Source: Climacium dendroides
Taxonomy: Eukaryota > Streptophyta > Bryopsida > Hypnales > Climaciaceae
Assembly (NCBI GenBank): GCA_950106755.1
Contig: OX467091.1
Span: 28,413,538-28,477,537 of the forward strand
Length of the DNA stretch: 64,000 nucleotides
Reading direction: 5' to 3'
Part shown: in pieces, positions 33,726 to 45,504 of the stretch
Numbering within the stretch: the first letter of the stretch is position 1
How the letters are laid out: every line of letters begins with the position of its first letter
Program-made: the position numbers and the translations under genes
The notes under the pieces: model-generated
Database searches by the model: none
The model's input: the letters and a program-made list of their open reading frames with translations, nothing else
What the model was told of the DNA's origin: nothing

Positions 33726-35582
33726 TCATAAGCCACGCTCCATAACCATTCTGGAGAATGGAGGTGGGCTGTCTGGAAAAGCTTTTGAACAGTCCTCCAT
33801 GACGATCTTCAGCTTTTCGAAATCACCTGCTTTCTTCAGCCCACGACACAGAATTTCATACATGATGTACTCAGGCTTATGATCTCCTTGTTTAATTTGC
33901 TCAAAAACCCCATATGCACGGGCAAGGTTATCATTGCGGATGTACGCTCCCATCAGCTCAGTTAGTATCATCGCATTTGGAATTATGCCCTCATCTTGCA
34001 TCTCTGCATAGAGCTCTTCGACATCCTGAGAGCAAGAAACGTCGAAGTGATTAGCGGTTGCTCTTGACTCAAGAGTTCTCAGATACCGCACCTCTATACA
34101 AACTTGTTGACTTCGACTTCTACATATCGATAAACACACACAAAAGTCTCTTTCCAGGCTAGAAAGAATTCCCCAGCATAGCGAGGGAAGGCCAAATTGG
34201 AAGACCACTCCTCACGGCATGTGCGCTCCTTACTGAACACGTTACGAAAAGAATCACTAAGGAATTAACAGTAACTAACTTCAGTGCATTAAGGAATATT
34301 TTTCAATGCCCACATTCCACGGATGTAAGCAAATAGATAGTGTCTGGCAGAAGACACGGCTCGCAGTAAGGAAAATATACAGAGAATACCAGCTTGCAAA
34401 CCTCAAATAGCTACGCTGGCGGGAATACAAGGCCAAAAACAGATATTCTAGCATGTACAAATCATTATGGAAAGCGGAAAGCCTCGCGGAGAAAGACGCT
34501 AAGGTCATGAAAGCGTTCACATTAACATTGAAAGAATACTTGTGCAACTAATTCCAGAATATTTTGATATGCAAGGAACACGCTGGTTGTGATCAAACGC
34601 TCTCTTCCTCTAGCAAAACCTACCCAATTGATCGTAGCTGCTTGATTAGGGTTTCGGACATAGATAAGATACCTCAATTAATTTGTTTTTGCCAAGCGTA
34701 TCGAACATTTCTCGGTAAAGAAATATGTCAGGTTTGTACCATTCCTCCTTACGCACCATTTTGAAGACCTATACGAAATGCATCAGCAGAATACTTAAAT
34801 TTGGACGAAGTAAGAATGTGATCGCACTCTGTGCTTCCATACTGTAAACTCAGCTCAGCTAATTGCACATAAATACATTGTGGCTGTAAGGGAAACTGTG
34901 AACGGCTAACTCCAAGAGAACTCGGTGGTGCCACTAGGAAAAAAGTTGTGTAACAGTTAAAGCAATTCCAAAGAAACCCCAATAAACCAATTAGAGCGAC
35001 AGAGAAGAAGCTAATGATATCCGAATAGCTACATTTCATATCCATCCTGAAGCACCGAAGATGTCAAGATGAAAGATGGACCTGCTTCGCAAGGGAACAC
35101 TCCTCCTGACGACGAAGCTCGACAAGAACCATGAGGAGATCCATCTTGAGCAAACGCGCAGCGCTGTTTCGCAGAACCTAGACCAGCGACGGGAAATTCG
35201 GCGAATAAAGTTATTATCAAATCGGTAGTCCTGATAATGTCAAAGGCGGTGGAAAGGGAAAGGATGGACAACTTACAGCTCGCTCCTTGGGCTGGTCGCC
35301 CTGACATCGCTTGAGCTCAAACACAACCTGCAAGGCTTCCTTGCTGACGCCTTTGCGCTGGCGCCAAAGGGGGCCGCGAGGCTTACCCTTGGCTTTAAGA
35401 CTCCCACCGCACCGCACCTGAAAGAGGGGGAGGGGAACAAAACGGAGAAAGGGGGGAGAGAACAGAGGAGGCAGGTGCAGCAGCCGCGAAAGTGGCGGAG
35501 CAGGAGAGGGGCGAAGCGGGAAGCGCAGCGTAGACGAAGGAAGGGGCAGCAGCAAGCGAAGGCCCGTGCGGAAGGAGGCCAT
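33726..35582 (-). CDS. THA8-like short PPR protein, four exons, probably plastid-targeted
   Basis: Exons on the minus strand: 35582-35277, 35177-35082, 34768-34673 and 34025-33726. All three introns have GT donors (GTAAGT, GTCCAT, GTATCT) and AG acceptors, and all junctions are phase 0, giving 265 residues. Exons 2 and 3 are 96 bp each. The first about 60 residues lack acidic residues and are rich in Ser, Pro, Arg and Leu, as in a plastid transit peptide. GKPRGPLWRQRKGVSKEALQVV, then LLKMDLLMVLVELRRQEECSLAKQ, VRKEEWYKPDIFLYREM and a PPR-like last exon (VEELYAEMQDEGIIPNAMILTELM) follow the architecture of THA8 and related short PPR proteins, which bind organellar RNA and help splice group II introns. 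The exact target cannot be read from sequence. It has no in-frame stop and is the only apparently intact conserved gene here. Confidence 0.85.
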
Positions 35583-36641
35583 GCCTGCGTACAGACCTGG
35601 AATGGAATCGGAGACGGAGCCTAATAGGTTAGCATCGCCACCCCTGCTCTCCGAATGAGCGGCTGCAGGGGGAGGCTGAATCGACTCCCACCGTGGCCTC
35701 TCTGTTCGAATGTTGGCACTCTTCTATATTGTGCAAGTCCAATCTTTTACCTTGAGTGCCATCTAAGCGGAGATATGTATCATCTGAGGGTTATTTTATG
35801 TCTGCACCATACCTATACGCATTAATGAAGACTCTTATTTTTCCTTTTCTTAAATTGACTCTTGTTTGTTGCTCTACTATTGTAGGTCATAGGAGAGGAT
35901 GCTATCAGTGCGCCCTTGTTTGCAATGAAAGGTCCGTCAATGGTGGAGGGTCAATATCCAACGGCTTTCCCTCTAAAGCATCATGAAAAGATACATCTCT
36001 ATGACATCTTTGTGACCCATCAATTAGTTTGTGAAGAGTGTTTCTTGGGTGTTTTCCAACTTTTTCTCCCACAATCCTAATTTGATGAAGGATTTGCGAT
36101 ACTCATCAAGGTTTTGAATCAAGTAGAGCTATTTAACAATCTTTTTGGTATATCAAGTGTTGAACGCAATTGCTGATTTCTAGGGGTTATCTTTTCCTTG
36201 CTTTTGGCAGCATCACCTTACAAATGAATCTTCTAGCAGGGTCCATGCCTTGCAGTGGCGTTGGTGAACAAGATTGGCCAACCTTCACCAATTGTTGCAG
36301 TTGTCAACGATTTGTGTAGACATGCCATAACAAATGGACTGGGTGACGAAGATTATTTTGCGATCATAGAAGCTTTGGAGGTGAAAGTAAAAACCTAGAT
36401 TGTTTTGAAAACGCTTACAACATCGAGGTTGTTTCATCCAAGTCTACACTGTTCAAAATTTTGTCGCTTTGATTGTCTTGAGGAGGTACTAGCATTATTT
36501 TGAAGATGATTGTGAGTAAAATTGAGTTCTGTATAGGATGTATTCCGTTCAATGAGATAATTTTGTGCTTGATGTAATAAAAGCAAGGGACGACACCTAC
36601 CCATGTTTTGCCTGAAAGTGTGGGAATCAGTTCAATTGACA
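35583..36641. other. Upstream region of the PPR gene and spacer
   Basis: The first 150 bp should contain the promoter and 5' leader of the minus-strand PPR gene; no clear TATA box is seen. The rest has only short frames without recognisable domains. Confidence 0.4.
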
Positions 36642-36646
36642 CCCAT

Positions 36647-39600
36647 TGTCGTACGCGTAGTTAGCCGTAAGTATCCTTACAATGACGAATTGTTGCAAGA
36701 TGACACGAATTATCGTTCCAGGGAACTCTAGTCAGATATCAGTTGAATTAGAAGTCTCCGGATCATGACTACATCCTTTAATTCCCCTTGTTTCACTTCC
36801 CCACCTTGTTCCAGAAATTTAGTACGTTTCGGAATCCGATCCGAATCCAGATCACCTTTGGAACCTAGTTCCATCTTTTCTAACTCCCGATTTTTGTTAC
36901 CTCTGTTTTATCCTCAAAGGGTCCGCCTTTGATCTAGAAAGGGGTGGGGACTCACCACTTGTGTAACTAACCTCTCTACACCCAAATCCTAATTAACAAC
37001 ACACCCAAGACAACAGAGTTGTAGGAGGAGGGAGGAGTATTCTCTCACAGTTTCCGGATTGGCCGATTTGAAAACAGGTCACACAAAGAAATTCTCACAC
37101 CTCTCGTACTACAACGACGGATCTAAATTTATAGATTCAAAGGAGTAGGTTTTCAAAAAGAAGACAACGTACTGAGGTGGAGGTTGGTAGACCTTCCGAA
37201 GTAGGGGGGGATTTTTTCCTCGAGCGGTTGCTTATCTCCGCACGGAACCTCCCTGATTCTGGACTCGCAAGGACCTCTACCTCTCTTACCTGGATCGTCG
37301 TTCCGGCAATTTAAAGGCACGTAACGTTTACACTCCCTTACTTAGCTTGCATCCCTCCTAACTAGCTCAACACCCAAGAGATCCGTAGCTCAAGATTCAG
37401 ATTCCTCCTCTCCCTCCCTTCTCTTTCTCCAATACAAGGATACAATACAAACGCATACACTTAGTCAAAGACTCTATTTAAGCAAAGTGCAGCTAGAGGC
37501 ACCTTGACTGACTTAGATTAAGACAAGAAAATTGAAATACATACGTGAAAGCACTAAGATGGAATTGAGATGGAATGGAATGGCAGACAACCAACTTGCT
37601 TGCCATTAAAATACTAACTGAAAATCCAAAGTCAACTCCTAAAAGCCTGACAGGAAAAACCCAAAAATCCAGCCTACCAATCACTGAACCCCCGAAATAT
37701 CCGGAAAGGCTAGTTACTATTGTCCCGAGATTGCCGGATCTTTCCGAACTACATGCCTAGGATTCCGAAACCTGAGCCCATGCTCGGAAATCCGTTTTGG
37801 ATCCGATACTACTCTTCCTAAGAATTCTAATATTTTGGCTTCCGACCCTTCTTTAAGCGGTTGCCTACTTGACTGGTTGGCGTCCCCTTCGTACTTTTGG
37901 TTGGAGTCGTTTTTGTTGTTGCTCGAGTTTGGATGTGGCGCGTTGCGGGAGAGGGCTCGGTGTCCCCCTTAGTTCCGGAAGTGGAGTGCGCACTCTCTTC
38001 TTCGGAATCTTCGCTTCTCTTTTCCAGTGTAGTCTTTTGCATATGCGAGAACCCTTCCGGATTCGTGCGGGCCGGATTGGTCATTCCACCGATTCAGTTG
38101 ATGAGGTCTCCTCTAACCTGCTGTCTTGGAACTTTGAATGTCCCCCTCATAAAATTCGGTATCGTTTGCGCCTTGGGAATTTCCGGAGTTGAGACTTTGG
38201 GTCGTACCGAAACCAATTTCACACTGGACTCAGGTTCCGGTTCCGACGCTGGCCTTAAATTTAGCTCTGTCATCCGCATCTTGTTGGAGGTAGACTCAAC
38301 TGGGGTGAGTATCCCTCTCAGTCCCTCCATTCGAGCTGCTCGATCCGCTACTAGTCTCCTTGGAGTACCCGAGACAAAAAGAAGTTCCGAAAAGGTTGAG
38401 AAATCCATCACCTGATTTGGATCGATGGCCGCTAGTAGCTGTTGTAGCTCTTCTAAAACCCGCTCTATCTTTGCAGTGAAGTCCACGAGGATGGTCACTA
38501 TCTTGGTCCCGGTGATGTGGCCTTCCGATATCATCTTCAAATCAAACAAAGTCACTTTCGTGATGATGTCGGCCTTGATGTCGATTGCTTCGGATAGGTT
38601 TTTGATAAGAGAGAGAGCCTCCTTCTCTTTCTCCTTTGAAGCTACCATTTCCCCTTCTGCCCAATTCAATCGGGCCTGGAGTTGATTCCGTTCCACCTCC
38701 AACTCCTGAATCCGGTCCTCCCTTTGCTTTAGATCTTTCGGTTTGGGCAGTCGTTTGACGGCTTCCACAATTCGATCCGGTTCCACCTTCAAAACTTCCG
38801 CCGTGTCTAGCACCAAATCCGCCAAACTATCGTGGAGTACCTTGGCTTCTCATATCCACTCGGACCCAGTATTAAAAAATGTTGATTCGGTTTCCACTTC
38901 CGGTCCTTTGCTTGACTCCCCCCTCTCCATCATCAGTGGCTTGGATCGCGAACCCGGATCTGTTGACTTCCTCTTCTTGTTCCTTGGATTGGTCAAGGGT
39001 TCCTCGGGGAGTTCTTCTGGTTTCGACTCGACCGGATCTTCCGCTTCCTCCCCAGAAAGTCCGTATGATAGAATGGCCCTTCCGGTGTCATACTGGATTA
39101 TCTCTTCAGCGCTCAAAAGTTCCTGCTGGTGGTATAAATGGAACAAGTAGGTACTAACCGGACTCGCCTTGGTGTGGGTTACATGCTCTGCTAATTTAGA
39201 AACTAATCCGGCTATGACTCTACCCCAGTACACGGCCCGATTCTCCATAGCCCTGAAAATAGTATTGGCCACCGTAACGGTGACCCGTATAGGTTTTTCC
39301 GGGTATTGGATGGGAATGAGGAACTCTAGGACTCGCCTATGTCTCTCATCCTTGCATTCACTAATAGCGAATCCGTCCTTAGGGTTTGCAGACCCTGTAA
39401 ACTTCCCGGCTACAAAATGGTCCGTCCTCGACGCTAACCTGTTTCCGCTCTTCCGAAACTGATACACATCCGCCCAGGTGTCCTCCGTCCACGTGACTAG
39501 CCGTCCTTTCAGAGTGAGCTCATATTGATTCGGAACCCCGTAAAGTAGCTCTTGGATCATAACCTCATTCTTAAGGTTCCATGGTCGGTGTAATAAACCG

Positions 39601-40147
39601 ACACACCTTAACTTAGTCAAATCCTCCTCTAACTGCTTGTGTAGTTCTGGATTGTCCGGAATAGTCGGAGAGATAATCCGGGCAGATACCGCTACCTTTC
39701 GTACCGCTCCAGATGCCATAAGATCTAAGTAAAAACGAGAGAAGAGAAGAGTAACCCTAATTCAGTCGCTAACTCACCACTATTTCTCTCAACTACTCAC
39801 ACGGACAGTCTCAGAAAAACAAAACAGGAAGGTGAAGATGAAAACCCTCGGCAAACAACTTAAATACTAAACCATCTCCCTACTGAAATCAAGACAACGG
39901 CTACAGGTCCGTTGTACTAACGGTATCCTATTCCCATAGCTACGAGGTCTATACGGTAGGTTCCTGTGTTCCGGGTAAATCCGGATCCGGATAAGTTCCG
40001 GTTACGGATTTTGCCGGAACGCTTATTTTCTAATTTGGCTTTTCTCACACAAAAATCACGTTCTAACTATAATTTTTTTGATTTTTCTCTATTTTTCTTA
40101 CCTAATTCTTTTATCCTCGATCCGTTTCTGGATTCCGGATTTTCACA
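36647..40147 (-). mobile_element. Copy D: solo giant LTR-like unit, 5-bp TSD CCCAT
   Basis: Reading plus, it starts TGTCGTACGCG at 36647 and ends GGATTTTCACA at 40147 (3501 bp). CCCAT is duplicated exactly at 36642-36646 and 40148-40152. It is the inverted partner of copy A (12288-15842) along its whole length, including both flanks of the ORF. It sits about 1 kb upstream of the PPR gene start. Confidence 0.8.
37827..39719 (-). pseudogene. LTR-internal ORF, copy D, two TGA stops, otherwise full length
   Basis: A single frame of 631 codons from MASGAVRKVAV to RLKKGRKPKY. It is broken only by TGA at 38850-38852 (Arg in copy A, GLEWIREAK) and 38094-38096 (Arg in copy A, LINRIGG). Both fit CGA-to-TGA. 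It keeps Trp where copy A has TAG at 12960, and Arg where copy A has TGA at 13488. Copies A and D together therefore show an ancestral continuous frame. The domain order is as described for copy A. Confidence 0.75.
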
Positions 40148-40152
40148 CCCAT

Positions 40153-40799
40153 TCTTTCAGTTGCATGGCCTTGTCTTTGTTTTCGGTTGTATTGGCGACA
40201 ATTTTTTTATTCTACAAATTCGCCTGAAGTGGAACTTTTTTGAGCTACTTGCAAATAAACATTTGAGGGCTGTTACTATTATTAGACTCTCTCCATTTGT
40301 TGGTCTAATTTCAATTGAAACTTGATGGATATTATTTCAAATGTTTGGGTTAATAATAGAAATTATATTATACCTGAAAGAATTGGAATGATCATTAGAA
40401 TGCCTTACAAATGTGGAAATCACTTCTACCAAAGCATCTCACCAGATTGTTTTTCGTTTTCATGAGTAGGGCTCATTCTTTGATTTATGAGTAGAAGTCA
40501 TTCTCACTGCTTCAAAACACACATCAACACCCATAATTGACACTTCAAACAAATGAGCATGCATCCTATTGTTAAAGGAATTTTTTATTTATTGAATATT
40601 ATTGATCAGTGGAAGAGGATTCCAATGCAATTTAGCACCATCAAAAACAACACTACATGATGTTGTATAGAAGTTCCATGTACAAGAAAATTTCCAAAGC
40701 TTGAATGAACTCTCATTCAAAAAGTTAGCTAGTAGTCATTACAAAGCCAGAGCTTTTTGAAGGGCGGCATATTGTTTGCATTTCAGAAAATCCTCACAC
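40153..40799. other. Spacer, no gene
   Basis: AT-rich sequence between copy D and the TA-flanked element. Nothing recognisable. Confidence 0.4.
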
Positions 40800-41246
40800 T
40801 ACACTAAAAACTATATTTAGTGTTGGATTGCATTTAGTATATTTACCAACCTACCCTACCCAACACTAAATTTGAACTTTGGAGTAATTAGTGTAGTATT
40901 AAACTTGAATGTGCCGCCTTTGCCTTCTCTTCCCTTCTACCTTCCCCTTCCCTGGTCTTCCCTCGTGATTGGACTTCATTTGCCTCTCTTGCCCGTCGCA
41001 TCGTCCCCTCCCACGCGATCCTCATTCCCAACTTGGTCTCTCTTCCCTTCCGCCCGTTCCCGCCGCTCCGGCATTGTTTGAATCTCCTGCCACTTCCTGT
41101 GCCCGATTTGGAGATTGGACTGTGCCCACGCCTCTCGATCTACTCGATTGCAGCTCAATTTCGCAGGTTTTGCAGCTCAATTTTGACCTGTTGTTGATTT
41201 TTTTTTTCATTTTTTTACTCTCGCATGGCACTACAAGAATTCCGTC

Positions 41247-42634
41247 ATGGCTGCCCTCCCAGAAAATTCCACACCTCGACACTTGCAACAAGTTTTTACT
41301 ATTGCTGTCCGTAAGTGCATCATCACTTGGATGGTTCAAGATGAAATTGTGCATGGCATCCAAGGGCTCTACATCCACACAATTACTATATTTCTAGAGC
41401 ATTTTCGTGCTCAAAGGAGTGCCAACTTTGTCCGGGTTTCTCATTGGTGGGCTCAACGTCAACAATTTTGCAATGAAGGAGGAGCAAATATAACATCTCC
41501 ACCAATTTCATACACTAGGAATTGGATGGGAGGGCAAAAACAACTCCACCCAAAGGCAAGTCCAGGTCGTGGTGTCAAGTGATCTCAATAGGTACTTTGG
41601 ATCTACCTTAAGCTCTTGAATGCGTTTGACCAATTTAGAAAAGCTAGAGTCAAATTTTCATCCAAATTGCTCATTGAATTAGCTATGTCGATCTTGATGA
41701 ATCCTACTTCTTTATATACAGCCCAATCTCGTGATCCGAAGGACAATGTCCTATTCACATCAAAGTTGACCCCAAGTTGGGTTCAACAATATATGCATGT
41801 GCACAACATTGTTTTGTTGTCACAACGTGAACATTTGACTTGTAATTCTAAGAAAGAATTGCAAATCGAAATGGCAACAACTTACCATCTAGGTGTGCTG
41901 CATAGGGGGTTCCAAACCAATGTTTTTGATGAAAATCTGATGGAAAACATTGACAAAACTCATTTTATCATGAATTTAGACAATGGTCGAACGTTGGGAT
42001 TTAGAGGGGACAACAGTGTCAAGTACACCGAAGTGGTTTCTACTGGAGACTCTATCACCAAGGTCATTAGATTCTCTAGAGGACGTCGATCTATGATTGA
42101 AGCGCCCATGCTCGTTTTTACCAATTCCAACAGTAATTACCCTATTCGGGGCCTAGAAGACAATATTCCAGGGGTATGCTACAAAACCAGATCTAAAGAC
42201 TGGATGGACCAAGCCCTTTTTGTTGAATTCTTTATTGAACCCTGAGCCTTCCAAACCGATGTTCATGGTCGTACAAAAGTCATTTGGGTTGACAATTGTG
42301 CCGACAATAATATGACCCCAAGCTTAATGGCTGTTTTGGAAGCAAAACAGGCCAGTCTTAGGTATTAACCACCTTGTTCATTACATTTGTGTCACCTAGC
42401 ATACACATTTATAATCTCCAAGGTTAAAGACGCTTGAACCAAGCGATGGGAAGCGAAGAAGGTTGAGCTCATGGCAAGCAATGCTTGGCAAAATACTCCT
42501 TGAGCTGATGGACAATGGTCAGGAAAACTCACAAACCCGGAAAAAACATTTTTCCTACACTTGGCTACAGATAGTGTTAAAGATGTGAATAAAGAGGTAG
42601 ATTGTAATAATATGTCATATGCTAGTAAAGCTAT
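41247..42634 (+). pseudogene. DDE_1-like (pogo-type) transposase, 5' part
   Basis: The same frame runs from ATG 41247 with stops at 41580-41582 and nearby, then 41616-42245 is open. HFIMNLDNGRTLGF contains the likely first catalytic Asp, IWVDNCADNN the second (about 42290-42310). LPPCS-type and LCHLA motifs follow, where the family has a third Asp (PLD/AD); here it reads LAY, so the triad is broken. TGA at 42243-42245 probably replaces Arg, and a TGA near 42434 replaces Trp before TKRWEAKK. The frame is cut by the CACTA-like element after SYASKA. Confidence 0.65.
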
Positions 42635-44775
42635 CACTACAACAATGGAAGTGTTTTATGACTGCAAAATTATGACTGAGGGTGACTCGCGACTGCTTGC
42701 AGTTATATTCTTGAAGGCCAACACTTTGGGGAGAAATATGATTACCAGTCATTTTTACGCCTTCTACTTCACAAGTGTATACTATACGACTATTAGGAAT
42801 ATCAAAGTATTTCATAGGGAACACATGGAACATGTTTGGGAACGTTGAGTCATATTATCAATTATATTTTTATAGTAGTGAATTTTTTTTTTGGGCAATT
42901 CAAGAAAAATATGGGCAATTCTAAAAAAAATATAAATAAGTCATCATTTAAAATTTTGAAATCCTAGTTACCTACTTTTTCAGATTTTGAATCCTAGTCA
43001 CCACTTTTTTAGTGTTTTGAGACCCTAGCCATTATTTTTTTAGGGTTTTAGAACCCTAGCCGCCACTTTTTAGGGTTTTGAAACCCTAGCCATCACTTCT
43101 TGTGGTTCTTCTTCCTTACCTTTTATTGTCTCTTAGCTCTCATTTGTTGTTGTTTTTTATTGCATCTCAACTCTTGTTTCTTGTTGCTCTTTACTTCATG
43201 TTCCTTGCTTCTTATTGTTGCATCTAAATTCTTTTTTTCTCTTGCATTTGAACTCTTTTTTCTTTTTAGTTCTTGTTTTATAGTTCTTGCTTCTTATTTC
43301 TTCTTGTTGCATCTACACTCTCATTTCTTGTTGTTTCTTATTATGTCTTAGTTGGTGCTTTTTGTTTCTTCTTTTGTCTTAGTTGTTGCTTCTTATTTCC
43401 TCTTGTGTCTTAATTGTTACTTCATGTTGTGTCTTAGTTGTTATTTCTTGTTTTTTGTTGTGTCTTAGTTGTTGTTTCTTGTTTTGTATTTCTTCTTGCG
43501 TTTTAGTTGTTGATTCTTGTTTTTTGTTGTGTCTTAGTTGTTGCTTCTTGTTTCTTGTTGTGTCTTAGTTGTTGCTTCTTATTTCTTGTTGCATCTTAAC
43601 TTTTACTTCTTGTTATTTCTTAATACTTATCTTTTTTTTCTTGTTTTTTTCATCATCAATCTTATTCTTCCTATCCTAAACTTGAGCTACATATTTTGTG
43701 TTGTTATAAGCCTTTGAAGGTTGAGCTTTGTTGTTCAATCACTAAAAATTAACCTCTCATTTCTTTAATTGTATATGCAAGCACCAAAAGTTGAAACAAA
43801 GACATTGGAGGCTACTTACAACCCAATGAAGCCATCTTCACATTATTGTAAGGATTGTAGGCCTTATTGAATTGTGTGAATGATTCATTGTGATATATAT
43901 ATTTTGTATTAGTGACTAATAAATGTCAATGAAGATAGTTGTATTTGTCCTTGCATTCTCCTTCTTTAATATGATTATCTCTCATACATCTCTAAAATCA
44001 TATATTATGTATTCATTTTTAATTGCATGAGGCTTTTTATTCAATTGTCAAATCGTCTTGATGTATGATAGTTATATATCATATCCATTTAAAATGCATT
44101 AAAAATGTGATTGTAATTAGTAATATGACTGACGAGAGTCGTATTCTACATCATTCAAAAATATGACTCATGAAAATCATTTTTCACATTAACAAGAATA
44201 TGACTCACCGCAGTCATATTCCACATTACTGCAAAATATGACTCACTCTAGTTATATTTCATGTAACCAAAAAAATATGACTTATTACAGTCATATTCTA
44301 TGTTACTATAAAATATGCTGACCGTAGTCATATTCCATATCACTGCAAAATATGACTCACCGCAGTCATATTTATATCACTACAAAATATGACTAACCAC
44401 AGTCATATTCCATGTCATCAAAAAATATGACTCATCGCAATTATATTCCACGTCATCAAAAAATATGACTCAACACAGTCATATTCCACGTAAGATTTTT
44501 TTATTTGCTCGGGCAATCCAAGAAAAAGTCAAAAAACCCCTAGGATAGTCAAAGTATATGCCTAATTGGCATACTATGGCTAAAAATGGATATTTATACC
44601 CCTCAACCCATATGACTGCTAATATGATTGATGTCTGAAGCGACTACTTCTAAACGACTGGAGTCAGTTATATTCCGAGTCATCTACAGTGATTTTTGCG
44701 TGAGTCATATTTTTTGATTTTATGACTCACTGCAGTCATATTTTGTAGTCATAAAACACTGCTTTTGTTGTAGTA
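42635..44775. mobile_element. Non-autonomous CACTA-like element, 3-bp TSD TAT
   Basis: CACTACAACAATGGAAGTG at 42635 mirrors the right end, whose reverse complement reads TACTACAACAAAAGCAGTG (last base G-to-A). The shared inverted ends extend about 45 bp (GTTTTATGACT.CAAAAT). TAT flanks it at 42632-42634 and 44776-44778, and removal restores the transposase frame. It is 2141 bp with no coding region. It contains TTTAGGGTTTTGAAACCCTAG-type repeats (42960-43095) and a low-complexity TTGTTGCTTCTTG stretch (43100-43640). Confidence 0.8.
44122..44494. repeat. About ten tandem units carrying AATATGACT-N6-AGTCATATT
   Basis: Units of roughly 35-40 bp each contain an inverted repeat AATATGACTCACCGCAGTCATATT-like core (9-bp arms, six-base centre) followed by CCACATCACTGCA-like spacers. 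The same core appears again near 44700-44750 at the end of the element. Subterminal arrays like this are the transposase-binding regions of CACTA/Spm elements. Confidence 0.8.
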
Positions 44776-44778
44776 TAT

Positions 44779-44908
44779 GATTAGATCAGGTATGGCTTTG
44801 AGTGTTGATGGCACTTAGAATGTCAATCAACTCTTTCCACATTTGCAGGAAATTATAGCCAAGCATGAACCATACTTCCAAGGCCAACAAGTTCCAGCCC
44901 AAGTATGA
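44779..44908 (+). pseudogene. Pogo-type transposase, 3' terminal piece
   Basis: Continues the frame of 41247-42634 after the CACTA-like insertion: MIRSGMALSVDGT, a TAG, then NVNQLFPHLQEIIAKHEPYFQGQQVPAQV and a TGA stop at 44906-44908. Confidence 0.55.
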
Positions 44909-45504
44909 AATTTGTTTTTTTTTATTATATCTAAATATGAATTTTTTTTTCTTATTTGATATTCAAAGACTTCCTTCATTACAAATATTTTTCACATTTT
45001 CTACTCCTTCCATCATTTTCCTTGTCTTCAATCTTTTCCTTTGGAAATTTATTTTTTTAATATGTTCTAACACTAAATGTAAACATTTTTGGATTTTAGA
45101 TTTACCATAGAGTAGATTTAGTTTTAAAAATTACATTTAATGTTACTTACTTTAGTAGGCTTAATGATATTTAGTATCATGGTTTGTAGATAGTGTTACT
45201 AATATTAAATATAGTTTTTAGTGTACTTCTAAAAGAAGGGCTTCTCATATTCTCTAGAGATATTTTTCTTGCATGCAAGCAGACTTTTTTTCCACAACCT
45301 TAGTACCATTTAAGCTCGAGATCACAGGTTCCTCCCTTTTCTTCCACCATCTTCTCCTGACTACTCCTCTCACCCTCCATCATGCAACACTTGAATTCCC
45401 TTTCTGTACTAAAATAATAAATGAAAGCAAAACAAAAAGTTTTCCTCATGCAATTTGATCACTACCAATTTCAGCTCAATTGCAGGGTTACAAACATCTT
45501 CCAT

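Larger units (their letters stand above)
40802..45223 (+). mobile_element. Pogo/Tc1-mariner-like DNA transposon, TA target site, 18-bp TIRs
   Basis: CACTAAAAACTATATTTA at 40802-40819 is perfectly repeated in reverse at 45206-45223, and both are flanked by TA (40800-40801, 45224-45225). The total span is 4422 bp, including a 2141-bp later insertion, so the original element was about 2.3 kb. TA duplication and a DDE_1-like transposase agree on Tc1/mariner-pogo affinity. The element is inactive. Confidence 0.7.

Noticed and set aside
44122..44494. CRISPR-like array
   Set aside because: Repeat and spacer are both degenerate, the units lie inside a CACTA-like plant transposon, and there are no associated genes.
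40802..45223. CACTA classification of the outer element (ends start CACTA)
   Set aside because: The flanks duplicate TA rather than 3 bp, and the encoded protein has DDE_1 pogo-type motifs.
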